Source: Streptomyces sp. NBC_01707
Lineage (GTDB): Bacteria > Actinomycetota > Actinomycetes > Streptomycetales > Streptomycetaceae
Direction: 5' to 3'
Length of the DNA stretch: 64,000 nt
NCBI RefSeq assembly: GCF_041438805.1
Contig: NZ_CP109190.1
Location: forward strand, 372,001 to 436,000
Shown here: in pieces, positions 44,521 to 53,686 of the stretch
Layout of the letters: every line of letters starts with the position of its first letter
Numbering within the stretch: position 1 is the stretch's first letter
Made by a program: the position numbers and the translations under genes
The notes under the pieces: model-generated
Seen by the model: the letters and a program-made list of their open reading frames with translations, nothing else
What the model was told of the DNA's origin: nothing
Databases searched by the model: none

Positions 44521-44784
44521 CCGGCCAGGAGGTTAGCGCGGTTCGGGTTCACGGCCGCGCCGGGCAGCACGGACGACGGACGCATCCGGCGCATCACCCA
44601 GCACCTTCCCGCCACCTACGCGGCCAGCCTCTTCGAAGCAGAGGCTGCCGGTGCCCCGGAGCAGCAGCTCCAGGCCGTCCTCGCCGAAGGACTCCAGCAG
44701 GAGTACTTCAAGGACCGCGGCCGCCGTGCCGACGGGCTTCTGGTCGAATTCACCGACATCGACTACGTAGAACTCAGCCTCTGA
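44518..44784 (+). CDS. Coding-like small protein, possibly truncated at its start
   Basis: Up to 88 codons with strong Streptomyces bias: RFGFTAAPGSTDDGRIRRIT, LPATYAASLFEAEAAGAPEQ, RADGLLVEFTDIDYVELSL. The only start is TTG at 44518, overlapping the terminator of the upstream gene, which is unlikely. It may be the 3' part of a gene whose start was lost. No family was recognised. Confidence 0.45.
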   Translation: MPARRLARFGFTAAPGSTDDGRIRRITQHLPATYAASLFEAEAAGAPEQQLQAVLAEGLQQEYFKDRGRRADGLLVEFTDIDYVELSL

Positions 44785-44800
44785 AGCGGCACGCACGCGT

Positions 44801-46057
44801 TCAGAGTTGAACGACGACGAGGGCGATGTCGTCGTCCGGGCCGTCCTTGTGGCGTGGGATGTCGGTGAGGAGGGCGTCGGCCAGGGGTTCGGGGCCGAGA
44901 TGGCCGTGGCGGGTGAGGTTCTGGATGAGGCGGGCCAGTCCGGTGTCGATGTCCTGGTCGCGGCGTTCGATGAGTCCGTCGGTGTAGAGAACGAGGGTGG
45001 AGCCGGGCCGGTAGGACAGTGTGCTCTGGGTCCTGGCCACTTCCGGCTCCAATGCTCCCAAGGGTGGATCGGCTGCCTGGTCAAGGACTTGGACGGCCTG
45101 CATGTCGGCGTCGAGCAGGAGGGGTGGAGGGTGGCCGGCGCGGCTGTAGGTGATGGTGTGGGTGGTTTCGTCGATGACGGTCTGGACGGCGGTGGTCGCC
45201 AAGGCGCCTTCGATGGTGACGGCGTAGTGGGCGAGTGCTTTCAGGGCGCGGGCGGGCTGGCCTGTGGCGTGCATGGCGGTGCTCAGCGCGCTGCGGAGCT
45301 GGCCCATGATGCCGGCGGCGGTCAGGCCGTGGCCGACTACGTCCCCGACGGCGACCGCGAGCCAGCCGGGGCCGAGCTCGAGGAAGTCGTACCAGTCCCC
45401 GCAGACGTGCAGCGCGCTGGTGGCGGGCCGGTAGCGCACCGCAACATTGGTGCGTTCGCGTGCGGTGTCGGGCAGCATGGCCCGCTGCAAACTCACCGCG
45501 ATCTCGCTCTCCTGCTCATGAGCGCGCCGCAGGTTTTCGTTGCGTTTTTGAAGTTCCCGGGACCAGGCCAGCAGCGCGGCGGTCGTGGCCTCTTCACCGC
45601 TCAGCGTCTCGCCGTTGTGCAGAGCAACACGGGCACGGACCTGCGCGGTGACATCCTTCACCTGCGAAATGATCAGAAGGACCTCCCCGTCTGGGCCCAG
45701 AACCGGCGCGGTGAAGGAGCTCCAATAACGCTCCTCGGAACGCCCTGGCCGGCGGCCGGGCACCGGAAGGTCGTACCGGTACAGCTCCATGGTGTCCGGC
45801 TCCCGTGTCGCGAGCACTCGTTCCACGGACGCGCGTAGCCGGTCGCCCGGAACCATAGGGTCCTGCACAGGCACGTCGAACACCGAAGAGCCCACCAGAT
45901 CCTCGCGAACGTGGCCGCACGAATCCAGGAAAGCCTGGTTGGCGTCCACCACGAGCAGATCCGGCGTCAGGAGCAGCGCTGGGCCCGCGAACGCGCGGAA
46001 GACCGCCGCATAGTCCACAGCGAACGACGGACCCTCATCACTGCCGGAAGCGCACAT
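44801..46057 (-). CDS. PAS-SpoIIE serine phosphatase
   Basis: A 418-residue protein: PAS domain (AFAGPALLLTPDLLVVDANQ to VLLIISQVKDVTAQVRARVA), a coiled linker (ELQKRNENLRRAHEQESEIA) and a PP2C/SpoIIE domain with the metal motifs CGDWYDFLEL, VAVGDVVGHGLTAAGIMG and DGPDDDIALVVV. It probably dephosphorylates an anti-sigma-factor antagonist in response to a PAS signal. ATG at 46057 gives MCASGSDEGPSFAVDYA. It has no HATPase tail, unlike the enzyme at 5371. Confidence 0.92.
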   Translation of the reverse strand: MCASGSDEGPSFAVDYAAVFRAFAGPALLLTPDLLVVDANQAFLDSCGHVREDLVGSSVFDVPVQDPMVPGDRLRASVERVLATREPDTMELYRYDLPVPGRRPGRSEERYWSSFTAPVLGPDGEVLLIISQVKDVTAQVRARVALHNGETLSGEEATTAALLAWSRELQKRNENLRRAHEQESEIAVSLQRAMLPDTARERTNVAVRYRPATSALHVCGDWYDFLELGPGWLAVAVGDVVGHGLTAAGIMGQLRSALSTAMHATGQPARALKALAHYAVTIEGALATTAVQTVIDETTHTITYSRAGHPPPLLLDADMQAVQVLDQAADPPLGALEPEVARTQSTLSYRPGSTLVLYTDGLIERRDQDIDTGLARLIQNLTRHGHLGPEPLADALLTDIPRHKDGPDDDIALVVVQL

Positions 46058-46437
46058 TCTCCGACGTCTACCCCAGCCAGACCTCTTTCGGCCGGCCGAC
46101 ACTCCCCACGTCGCAGCAACGGTGGCATCGGCTGGTTCAACCGGGCCCGGATCGACGCCGACGATGCCCGCCTTGCGGTACAACCCAGCCCGGACGGGGC
46201 GTAGGTCGCCGTGTACCTTGAGGCGGTGTCCGAACGAGAGGTCTCCGGGCGGATCGCCCAGGATCACGCCGAGCAGGTCGGCACGTCCTTCCGTGAAGCG
46301 GCGCTGTCCGGCTGCACCCGGACAGATATTCGCAGGGAACTTCGATTCCCTTACCCCTTTCCGTACGAAGCCCGCTATGTGGCCTGCCTCGCGCGCGATG
46401 ATGTAGGACACTCGGAGTACCGACCTGGAGGACGAGT
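46058..46437. other. Intergenic stretch
   Basis: No supportable gene; it holds divergent promoters for 46057 (minus) and 46438 (plus). The stretch at 46340-46390 is relatively AT-rich. Confidence 0.4.
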
Positions 46438-46716
46438 GTGAGCGCCCAGCCCGAGAGCCCGCGGGACCGCCGGGTCCCTGCCATTCCGCACACCATCAAC
46501 GCCATTGCTGACGCCCTTGGCGGCGCCGACAGTGCGCGCTTCAAGACCGAGGTTCTCGCGGCGGAAGAGTCGGCCGTGCCTGGGGTGATGCGCCGCTGGT
46601 GGAAAGCAGCCATGATCGCCCGCGTTCCCGAGGCTGCCCGTAGCCGTGCGAACGTGGAGAGTGGACGTGCCCTGCTGTCGGTGGACGAGCTCATCGCCCG
46701 CATCGACGTCGCATGA
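46438..46716 (+). CDS. Antitoxin-like small protein (first gene of a coupled pair)
   Basis: A 92-residue protein: a disordered start (SAQPESPRDRRVP), then helices (PHTINAIADALGGADSARFK, TEVLAAEESAVPGVMRRWWK, RANVESGRALLSVDELIARI). GTG at 46438 has GGAGG 6 bp upstream. The gene overlaps the next by 4 nt (ATGA). The small size, end helix LLSVDELIARI and strict coupling fit a type II antitoxin with a RelE-like partner, but I do not recognise a named family. Confidence 0.65.
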   Translation: MSAQPESPRDRRVPAIPHTINAIADALGGADSARFKTEVLAAEESAVPGVMRRWWKAAMIARVPEAARSRANVESGRALLSVDELIARIDVA

Positions 46717-46985
46717 GCTGGAGCGTCTGGACCGAAGAGATTCCCGCACAGACTGTCCTGGACATGCCTGCGGATCTGCGGAGGAGGACCGCGAACTTCT
46801 TGAGGGCACTGGCGATCGAAGTCGCAGGTGCGCTCGATCTCGGGCGGCGTCCCCCGGGTGATCCGATGGACGACATCGCAGTCCGGTACTCCTTGGAAGT
46901 GCCCGGCGAGCCGGTCATCATCGAGTACATGATCATGAGGGACGCGAAGGAAATCCGGGTGCCTGTCCTGGTCTGGTTCCACTGA
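46713..46985 (+). CDS. RelE/toxin-like small protein (second gene of a coupled pair)
   Basis: A 90-residue protein starting MSWSVWTEEIPAQTVLDMPA and continuing DLRRRTANFLRALAIEVAGA, VRYSLEVPGEPVIIEYMIMR, VRVPVLVWFH. The pattern strand - two helices - three strands with a terminal aromatic strand resembles the RelE/ParE fold. Translation is coupled to the upstream gene. Activity is inferred from architecture only. Confidence 0.65.
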   Translation: MSWSVWTEEIPAQTVLDMPADLRRRTANFLRALAIEVAGALDLGRRPPGDPMDDIAVRYSLEVPGEPVIIEYMIMRDAKEIRVPVLVWFH

Positions 46986-47277
46986 CCGCCCACCGGCCCG
47001 TCGCGCACGCCTCGCACGCGAGCCGGAACTGGCGTCCGGGTACGTCGACTAGAAGGGCTGCGAGGCCTGCCCCACCGGGCATCTGTGTACTCGCTCCGCC
47101 GCCTGACGAATTGAGGGGCCCCTGACTTGAGTGCAGGCTGACCGCCTGGGGGCCCCGCCAACAACCTTGGTCTGGCGCCAGGTATGGCTACGTGTCGGTG
47201 GTGGTCTCGTCCCCCGGGCGGTTGGCTTCTTCGCGCAGCGCTCGGTGAACGCAGGGCCGGTCTATCCGGTTCACGAA

Positions 47278-47442
47278 CTAATGTCCAGGCCGGCGAAGCT
47301 TCTCCGCGGCCTGCAGCAGGCGGGCGGGCAGCGTAAAAGCCGGCAGATCTGGGCGAGGTGCCGGGCGGCTGGTGTCGCGAACCAGCGGGTGCAGCCGCCC
47401 GATCGGCAGCGCGTCCAGCCCGGCCGCGGAGTGCCAAGTCAA
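47278..47442 (-). CDS. Short ORF coupled to the TetR gene
   Basis: Fifty-four codons ([53 protein letters not shown]) with strong G/C third-position bias. The TTG at 47442 overlaps the TetR stop (TTGA) and has GGAGGAAG upstream inside the TetR gene. It could be a real small protein or the shifted C-terminus of an ancestral longer gene. No family known. Confidence 0.4.
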   Translation of the reverse strand: MTWHSAAGLDALPIGRLHPLVRDTSRPAPRPDLPAFTLPARLLQAAEKLRRPGH

Positions 47443-48050
47443 CTCGACACTTCCTCCCGCCGCCGGTCATCACCGGCTGTGGCGGGGATGGCGTTGTCGA
47501 TGAGGACGGCGGCGATGGCGGCGGCGGTGGGGAAGGCGTCGGCGTTGAGGACCCGGGTGCGGGCTGCGGCGCCGTCGATGAGCAGCGCGAGCTGCTCGCC
47601 GAGCTGTTCAGGGTCGGCGGCACCGGCTTCGCGCGCGGTGTCGGCAAGCCGCGCGGCGACGGCCTTCTTGTAGTCACGCGCGTACTGGGACGCGGGGTGC
47701 TGGGGGTCGTGGAGTTCGACAGCGGCACCGATGTAGGGGCACAGGGGGGTGGTGGGGGGGATGTCGAAGGCGGCGAGGAGCCGTTCGCGGGGCGTGAGGT
47801 CGGTGCGGTCGAACACGCCGGACAGAACGGAGGGGTCGAACCGGCGCAGGTACTCGGCGACGAGTTCGTCCTTGCCGGTGAAGTGCTGGTAGGCCGTGCG
47901 CTTGGACACCTGAGCCGCTGCGCAGAGCTGGTCCATGCCGGTGCGGTTGATGCCCTGCTCGCGGAACAGTTGCTGGGATGCGCTGAGGATGCGCTCGCGG
48001 GCTCCCCGGCCGCGGCGGCGGCCCGTGGGGCCCTTCTCCAACTCCGTCAT
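47439..48050 (-). CDS. TetR-family regulator
   Basis: A 203-residue repressor. [44 protein letters not shown]; then a helical ligand-binding domain ([40 protein letters not shown]). ATG at 48050. It is divergent from the SDR gene at 48195, the usual arrangement for self- and neighbour repression; GGTGTACATA repeats in between are candidate operator half-sites. Confidence 0.93.
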   Translation of the reverse strand: MTELEKGPTGRRRGRGARERILSASQQLFREQGINRTGMDQLCAAAQVSKRTAYQHFTGKDELVAEYLRRFDPSVLSGVFDRTDLTPRERLLAAFDIPPTTPLCPYIGAAVELHDPQHPASQYARDYKKAVAARLADTAREAGAADPEQLGEQLALLIDGAAARTRVLNADAFPTAAAIAAVLIDNAIPATAGDDRRREEVSS

Positions 48051-48081
48051 GAGCCCATCGTACCGCAGCCGGGTAACGGCC

Positions 48082-48150
48082 GGTGTACATAGTTTGCGTC
48101 CCGGCCGCCCGCCCCGTACGGTACGTACACAGAGCGGTGTACATAACACC
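48082..48150. promoter_or_regulatory. Candidate TetR operator region
   Basis: GGTGTACATA occurs at 48082-48091 and again at 48136-48145, where it is part of the near-dyad GGTGTACATAACACC. Between them lies GTACGGTACGTAC. The region is between divergent tetR and SDR genes and is AT-richer than its surroundings. Confidence 0.6.
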
Positions 48151-48194
48151 GTCGTCCCAGGTGCACACGGCACCACCGACCCAAGGGAACGACT

Positions 48195-48929
48195 ATGGGA
48201 AAGCTCGACGGCAAGGTCGCGGTCATCACCGGCGGCACCACCGGCATGGCACTGGCAGGCGCGAAGCTGTTCGTCGACGAGGGAGCGCACGTCTTCATCA
48301 CCGGCCGCCGCCAGGACGCCCTGGACGAGGCCGTGAAGCAGATCGGCCGCAACGTCACCGGCGTCCAGGGCGACGCCGCCGACCTGGACGACCTGGACCG
48401 CCTGTACGACACCGTCAAGCGTGAGAAGGGCAGCATCGACGTGCTGTGGGCCAGCGCAGGCGGGGGCGAGGCCGCCCCGCTCGGCGAGATCACCGAGGCC
48501 CAGTTCGACACCTGGTTCGGGCTCAACGCCCGCGGCACCCTGTTCACCGTCCAGAAGGCCCTTCCGCTCTTCAACGACGGCGGCTCCATCCTCATGACCG
48601 GCTCCAACGCCTCCCTCGGCGCCTTCCCCGGCTGGAGCGTCTACGCCGGCAGCAAGGCCGTCCAGCAGGCCTGGGCCCGCATCTGGCTCAACGAGCTCAA
48701 GGACCGCCGCATCCGCGTCAACGTCCTGACCCCCGGCCAGGTCGCCACCGCCAAGCAGGAAGAACTCTTCGACGAGGCCACCAAGCGCCAGTTCGAGTCC
48801 CTCATCCCCCGCGGCCAGATGGGCCGCCCCGACGAGATCGCCACCGCCGCCCTCTTCCTCGCCTCCGACGACTCCAGCTACGTCAACGGCACGGAACTCG
48901 TCGCCGACGGCGGCACCACCGCCATCTGA
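48195..48929 (+). CDS. SDR-family oxidoreductase
   Basis: A 244-residue classical short-chain dehydrogenase/reductase. The cofactor motif is [19 protein letters not shown] (TGxxxGxA variant), then NAG-equivalent WASAGGG, catalytic Ser in MTGSNAS, and Tyr/Lys in YAGSKAVQQ; the C-terminus [20 protein letters not shown] is standard. TGRR after strand 2 suggests NADP preference. It is regulated with the divergent TetR gene and followed 33 bp later by an F420-reductase-like gene, so the two probably act in one redox conversion. Confidence 0.95.
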   Translation: MGKLDGKVAVITGGTTGMALAGAKLFVDEGAHVFITGRRQDALDEAVKQIGRNVTGVQGDAADLDDLDRLYDTVKREKGSIDVLWASAGGGEAAPLGEITEAQFDTWFGLNARGTLFTVQKALPLFNDGGSILMTGSNASLGAFPGWSVYAGSKAVQQAWARIWLNELKDRRIRVNVLTPGQVATAKQEELFDEATKRQFESLIPRGQMGRPDEIATAALFLASDDSSYVNGTELVADGGTTAI

Positions 48930-48962
48930 ACCGAACAACACACAACCAGGGCAGGACATCTC

Positions 48963-49586
48963 ATGAGCAACATCAGCATCATCGGCACCGGAAACATGGC
49001 CCGCACCATCGGCGCGCGGGCAATAGCGGGCGGCAACACCGTCGAGGTCATGGGCCGCGATCAGTCCAAGGCCGCTGACCTGGCCAAGGCACTCGGCGAC
49101 GGCACCACGACGGGAGAATGGGGCACCGCCCCGGCCGGGGACATCGTCATCGTGGCCCTGTTGCACAACGGTGTCGTGCCGGCCGTCGCCCAGTACGGAG
49201 ACGCTCTCGCGGGCAAGGTCATCGTCGACATCAGCAACCCCTTCAATTCCACGTTCGACGGGCTGGCCCACCGCGAGGAGACCTCGATCGCGCAGGAAGT
49301 CGCCAAGGCGGCCCCGGCCAGCGCCAGCGTGGTGAAGGCGTTCAACACCATCTTCCGCCATGTCCTGGAGAAGGGCCGGCCCGACGTCTTCATCGCTGGC
49401 GATAATGCGCAGGCCAAGGCAAGTGTGGAGGCGTTCATCGAGACCCTCGGGCTGCGCCCGCTGGACGTCGGCGGCCTGAGAATGGCGCACTGGCTGGAAG
49501 GAGCAGGCGTGGTCACCGTGGGCCTCGCCAACCATGGGGTGGGGAACCTGGACTTCGCCCTCAGCATCACCGAACTCGCCGTCTGA
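48963..49586 (+). CDS. NADPH-dependent F420-reductase-like protein
   Basis: A 207-residue Rossmann protein ([69 protein letters not shown], then [20 protein letters not shown]). This is the layout of the Fno-like NADP:F420 oxidoreductase superfamily, although many members have other substrates. AGGGCAGGACATCTC precedes ATG at 48963. It forms an operon with the SDR gene. Confidence 0.9.
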   Translation: MSNISIIGTGNMARTIGARAIAGGNTVEVMGRDQSKAADLAKALGDGTTTGEWGTAPAGDIVIVALLHNGVVPAVAQYGDALAGKVIVDISNPFNSTFDGLAHREETSIAQEVAKAAPASASVVKAFNTIFRHVLEKGRPDVFIAGDNAQAKASVEAFIETLGLRPLDVGGLRMAHWLEGAGVVTVGLANHGVGNLDFALSITELAV

Positions 49587-49699
49587 GCAAACGGTTGACG
49601 GATTACCGAAAGGAGAGCGCCCGCCGCGGAAGTGGCCGCCGCCGCATCGCGGCGACGGGCAGTAAGCGGCACCCAGACCATCCGAGGTAGGCCCACCTC

Positions 49700-50075
49700 C
49701 TGATGATGTCGAGCCTGCTGTCCATATCGAGGTGAAACTCCCGTACGGGTTGGCGTGGGACCAGAACAGCGGGGACAGCCCGCGCCGGTCTGTGGCGGTG
49801 AGCTTCCCGGCCCACTGCGGGTCGCGGAGGACCGCCTGGAGAAGCTGAGTGCTGATCAGGAGCAGGCTGGATTGCAGGAGATGGAGTGCGAGCATGGAGA
49901 CCTCGGCGTGCTCGCGGTCGGCGCCGGCGAGGACGCTCTCGCGGCCGTAGAAGATCTTGTCGTTGGTGGAGTTCCAGCTCTCGACGACCTGTAGTCCGCC
50001 GTTGATCTGGCGCCGGAGATGCTCATCAGGGAGATAGTCGCAGGCGAAGATCGGTCGTGACCGCCGCCCGAGTTC
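49700..50075 (-). pseudogene. Tn3-family transposase C-terminal remnant
   Basis: The translation [80 protein letters not shown], then a frameshift near 49735 and [10 protein letters not shown], is the end of a Tn3-type TnpA. Everything upstream of 50075 is missing. No 38-bp terminal repeat was recognised. Confidence 0.8.
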
Positions 50076-50475
50076 TCGGCTTCAGGGGTTTGAGGCCGCG
50101 ACCGGGGCGTGTACCGGTGGTTCTGGATAGCGGTGAGGCCTCTCCGCAGCATCGGCGGGGCCTCATCTGGTCATGCGGTCAGATCCGCACCGACTCCGTC
50201 CGCCGGGTTCGAGGCTGCCGGGGGTGTCGGTCAGAGGTCGGTCGACGGCAGGCTTGCTGGGCCACGCATCATTTCGGTTCTCGCCCTGCTCGGCAAAGCC
50301 GTGCTCGGCCGTCGGCTCCTCCTGCGGCACGAGCTGGTCCGCCCTCCGACGACCATCGCAATGATCAACGCCGACGCCTCCTCCGCATGGCACTGACCGG
50401 TCGCCGCGGCGATCCGGGAAGCACCTGGCATCGGATGGCAGCCACTCGCTCCCGTTCCCCATCCGCTCCCACTAG
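50076..50475. other. Stretch without a supportable gene
   Basis: About 400 bp beyond the Tn3 remnant. No coding frame has family features on either strand. Confidence 0.4.
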
Positions 50476-51329
50476 GTGTCCGCGACCATGACAGCAGTTC
50501 CCGCACCACCCCGCCGACCAGAACTCCCCGACCGGACCGGCACCAGGCCCACACCGGCGCTGATTGCAGGACACAGCGCCCTGGAGTGCCTCCTGACGTT
50601 CGTGCTGCTCTTCGGTGTGACCACGATCGTTCGCTGGGTCGCAGGGCCCTCACCCATTTCCGACGCGGTCCCGCAGATCCGCCTGCAATTGCTGATCATC
50701 GGCGGCTGCGTGGGGCTGCTCCTGGTCGGGCTGATCCTCAGTCGACCGGGGAGGACGTCAGGAGGGCACATCAACCCCGCGAGCTCCCTCGCCATGTAGC
50801 GCTTCGGGGTCTTCCCCGGCGTGTCGGTCCTCCCCTACATCGTGGCGCAGCTCATCGGCTCCGTGCTCGGAGTCCTCGCAGCCCGCGCCGTACGGGGCGT
50901 CGCAGTCGAGAACCCGCCGGTGGCCAACGCCACGCTGCACTCCGGCCTCGGCTGGTCGGCCGGTGAGCTGTTCGCGGCCGAGACCGCCACCATGGGCCTC
51001 ATCGTCTACGCCATCGGGTTCTTCCTGCAGACCCCCAAACTGGCGCCCCTGGTCCCCTGGCTCGCCGGACTCCTGATCGCAGCGGTGATCGCACTGCTAG
51101 GCACCGCCACGGGAGGCTCGGTCAACCCGGCACGCCAGTTCGGTCGACGATGGTCTCTGGGCAACTCCGCCTCCTGTGGGTCTACCTGCTCGCCACCACG
51201 GTGGGGGCTGCGCTCACGGCCGCCCTCCTGGGCCGGGTGTGCAGGCACCGCACCGTGCTCACCCATCGGCTGTGCGGCACCCACGCCGACGGCACCCCCC
51301 TGCGACGGTCTGTCAAACGAACGGTGTAA
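50476..51329 (+). pseudogene. Aquaporin/MIP-family channel with a stop and a frameshift
   Basis: The frame encodes a MIP protein: LECLLTFVLLFGVTTIVRWV, LLIIGGCVGLLLVGLILSRP, first NPA box GGHINPASSLAM, then TAG (50797-50799) where relatives have Trp, then RFGVFPGVSVLPYIVAQLIG, ELFAAETATMGLIVYAIGFF and second box GGSVNPARQFG. After this box a frameshift near 51140 turns VSGQLRLLWVYLLATTVGAA and the tail into another frame, ending at 51327-51329. Two independent lesions make it a pseudogene. Confidence 0.85.
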
Positions 51330-51438
51330 CCAAAGTGCCGCATTCTGGACCCAGACATCACGCTCACTGCTCTCGGAGTGGCGACATGCATGGGGCGCGG
51401 TGTACAGACTCTTCCGCACACCGGAACCGGAGAAGCTC

Positions 51439-51855
51439 ATGGAACTCGTTCGCGACGCGATGACCACGCGATGCGTCACAGTGCCTCCGTACACGTCCCT
51501 TACCGCCGTCGCCGCCTGCATGCGAGATGACAACGTCGGGTGCGTCATGGTCACCCATGACGGTGCCCTCCAAGGCATCATCACCGACCGTGACATCACC
51601 GTCCGGATCACCGCCGAGGGGCTGATCGCCGGCACCACCACAGCGCAGCAGGCGGCATCCAAGAGTTTGGTCACCGTGGTTCCGGGCGCCACTCTCTGCG
51701 ACGCGGCGGCACTGATGTGCATGCACAACTTTCACCGGCTGCCCGTCGTGGAACAGGGGCAGCTCGTCGGTCTGCTCTCCCTGGGAGACATCTGCGAAAC
51801 ACCCCACGCCCAGGAGATCCTGGTAGCCCTCAGCCAAGCCGAGGCCAACCACTGA
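51439..51855 (+). CDS. Two-CBS-domain protein
   Basis: A 138-residue protein made of a CBS pair: VRDAMTTRCVTVPPYTSLTA, NVGCVMVTHDGALQGIITDR DITVR and SKSLVTVVPGATLCDAAALM, HRLPVVEQGQLVGLLSLGDI. It resembles hypoxia/stress CBS proteins of Actinobacteria that bind AMP/ATP-type ligands. ATG at 51439 has GGAGAAG upstream. It is intact although its surroundings are decayed. Confidence 0.9.
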   Translation: MELVRDAMTTRCVTVPPYTSLTAVAACMRDDNVGCVMVTHDGALQGIITDRDITVRITAEGLIAGTTTAQQAASKSLVTVVPGATLCDAAALMCMHNFHRLPVVEQGQLVGLLSLGDICETPHAQEILVALSQAEANH

Positions 51856-52016
51856 GTGGACTCGTGCCTTTGGCCGGCCTTCTCCGGGATGGCGGTCCCC
51901 GCGTCGTTGCGGGTGGCACGGAACTCCCGGGTGTTGCACCCCCTTGCAGCCTTGCCGTCGACCGTTGTGACGTGTGTGTCAGCGATTGAAATCCGCCATC
52001 TGTGGGAGAAGTTTTG

Positions 52017-52142
52017 CATCTTTACCCAAAGCCACTCGTCCGCGACCGACGCCGGGAGAGTGTCGCGAGCCGGATCCGGTCGGCCGGCTCGTAGCGGCCT
52101 CGGGCGATCTGACGCCGCAGCATCGCGTTCTCGTGCCGTAGT
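52017..52142 (-). pseudogene. Integrase-type transposase fragment
   Basis: The translation RHENAMLRRQIARGRYEPAD, then RIRLATLSRRR, matches the N-terminal linker of Streptomyces integrase-core transposases (HENAVLRRQ...RYEPADRLWLAALSR). About 40 residues remain. Confidence 0.6.
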
Positions 52143-52159
52143 GCCAACCGTCAGCGGCG

Positions 52160-52492
52160 CGCCGAAGAAACGACTGGCCGCAGTTGTGTCCCGGCGGCTC
52201 TACACCAGGACATCCAGCACGCTGCCGTCCCGGTCGACAGCCCGCCACAGGTACTCCCGCTCACCATTGATCCTGATGAAGACCTCGTCCAGATGCAACT
52301 TGTCGTCGGGCTGGGACCGCCGACGGCACAGTCCGTTGGCGTACTGCTGACCGAACTTCAGGCACCGGCGGCGGACCGTCTCGTAGGAAACGAACACGCC
52401 GCGCTCCAGCTCCTCGGCCTCACGGAAACTGAGCGGGGACCGGAAGTACAGCCACACGCAGTGCGAGATCACCTCGAACCCGATACCGGTGC
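52160..52492 (-). pseudogene. IS6-family transposase remnant
   Basis: The translation EVISHCVWLYFRSPLSFREA, ERGVFVSYETVRRRCLKFGQ, DDKLHLDEVFIRINGEREYL, WRAVDRDGSVLDVLV, then TAG in place of Gln and SRRDTTAASRFF. This is the N-terminal half of an IS6-type transposase, with a 2-residue deletion (EE-LERGV) and a stop codon. No ends were found. Confidence 0.8.
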
Positions 52493-52754
52493 CACTTGTG
52501 TGACGGCGACACGCCCTCCACGGACGACCCCCTCCCCCGCGATCAGCCCGACGACCCTCCCCCCTTTCAGCCAACGGGACAACGCCCATTCCCCTGTTCG
52601 GCTGTCGGACCGATTGGTGGGCTGCCAAGGCCGGCGCAGGCGATCCCTGGATGCCCCGCGGCCCTCTCGCGACAGCGTCCCGCCGCCGACCGCGTGCGGG
52701 GGCGCCGGCGTCACCGCACCGCGCCACCGGCCGGATGCGGCTGAGGTGACTGCC

Positions 52755-53321
52755 TCACCAGGTGTGAGCGACATCGACCACCAAGCGGTTGGAGAGCTGG
52801 GACACCCGGAACGGCAGCCGGGCCCGCACACCAAGGCCCACTTGCGTGACCCCTTCGAAGCTGGCCCCGAACTTCGCCTCCCGGAAGGTGCGGTAGCCGG
52901 TCAGGTCGACGCCCGGAAGCACTCGGCCGCCCCGGCCTGGGTAGGTCGCCATGTGCGTCTCCGGGTCGTAGGCGGGGGCGGACACCCTGATCTCGATGAT
53001 CGCCCCGCCGGAGATCGGAATGCGCATGCCGGAAGGGTCCTGATAGAAGGCGCCGACGTAGCGCACGGTGTACCCGATCGGCTCGATGCCCGCCGTGGGT
53101 ACGTCGAAGACCATGCGGTCGTAGCAGTCGTGCTCACCGGTCCTGATGTCGGTCAGCGAGCCGACGCTGGTGTCCGCCGCAGTTTTCGGAAGGCTGCCCC
53201 AGCCGGTCGGGCACGCGACAGCCGTCGTGGTCGCGCCCGCCGTCGCGGGCGCGGCCACTACCACGCCGACACCGGCCATCGTCAGGGCGGCCAGCATCGC
53301 CCCGTATCGTCTCGTGCGCAT
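52755..53321 (-). CDS. Secreted AMIN-like-domain protein
   Basis: A 188-residue exported protein. Signal: MRTRRYGAMLAALTMAGVGV with cleavage near PATAGA. The mature chain fits the AMIN-like fold seen in Streptomyces secreted proteins: ADTSVGSLTDIRTGEHDCYD, RMVFDVPTAGIEPIGYTVRY, IEIRVSAPAYDPETH, LTGYRTFREAKFGASFEGVT, ending RLVVDVAHTW. Such domains may bind peptidoglycan or polysaccharide. ATG at 53321 has AAGGGGG 5 bp upstream. Confidence 0.85.
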   Translation of the reverse strand: MRTRRYGAMLAALTMAGVGVVVAAPATAGATTTAVACPTGWGSLPKTAADTSVGSLTDIRTGEHDCYDRMVFDVPTAGIEPIGYTVRYVGAFYQDPSGMRIPISGGAIIEIRVSAPAYDPETHMATYPGRGGRVLPGVDLTGYRTFREAKFGASFEGVTQVGLGVRARLPFRVSQLSNRLVVDVAHTW

Positions 53322-53686
53322 CGTTCCCCCTTGTGTTTGCGGCTCTTGGTTTCCTGCCATGTACGACATGCCGGTCACGGGATTGGTTGTACGGGTCGCC
53401 CCGAAAGTGGTGATCCATCAGCTCACCAACCTCTCCGGCGGCGGACGGCCCCCAGCGGCCGGCTGCACCGAGAGAGTTGCTCAGCGAAAGTCGTCGGGAA
53501 CGACAGTCGGTCGTGCATGGCTGATGACCACGGCGGCCGCGACAGCGACCGGGGCGTCCTTCGAGTGCAGGGGGACGAAGGAGGGCGGATCGGCGGCCGG
53601 CCCCCGGTCACCGTCGTCAACGACAGACACGACCACCCCGAGTGGACGACAGCCGCCCTCGCCCACGACCTGCTTGAAGCCGTCGG
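53322..53686. other. Intergenic stretch
   Basis: About 365 bp between the AMIN-like gene and the response-regulator stop. A short plus-strand frame near 53519-53700 (VTVVNDRHDHPEWTTAALAH) has some bias but no family; I do not call it. Confidence 0.4.

Noticed and set aside
47439..49895. An open minus-strand frame of 818 codons
   Set aside because: Only its ends are coding (Tn3 remnant at the start, TetR from 48050 on). The middle lies opposite the SDR and F420-reductase-like genes, whose motifs are clear on the plus strand.
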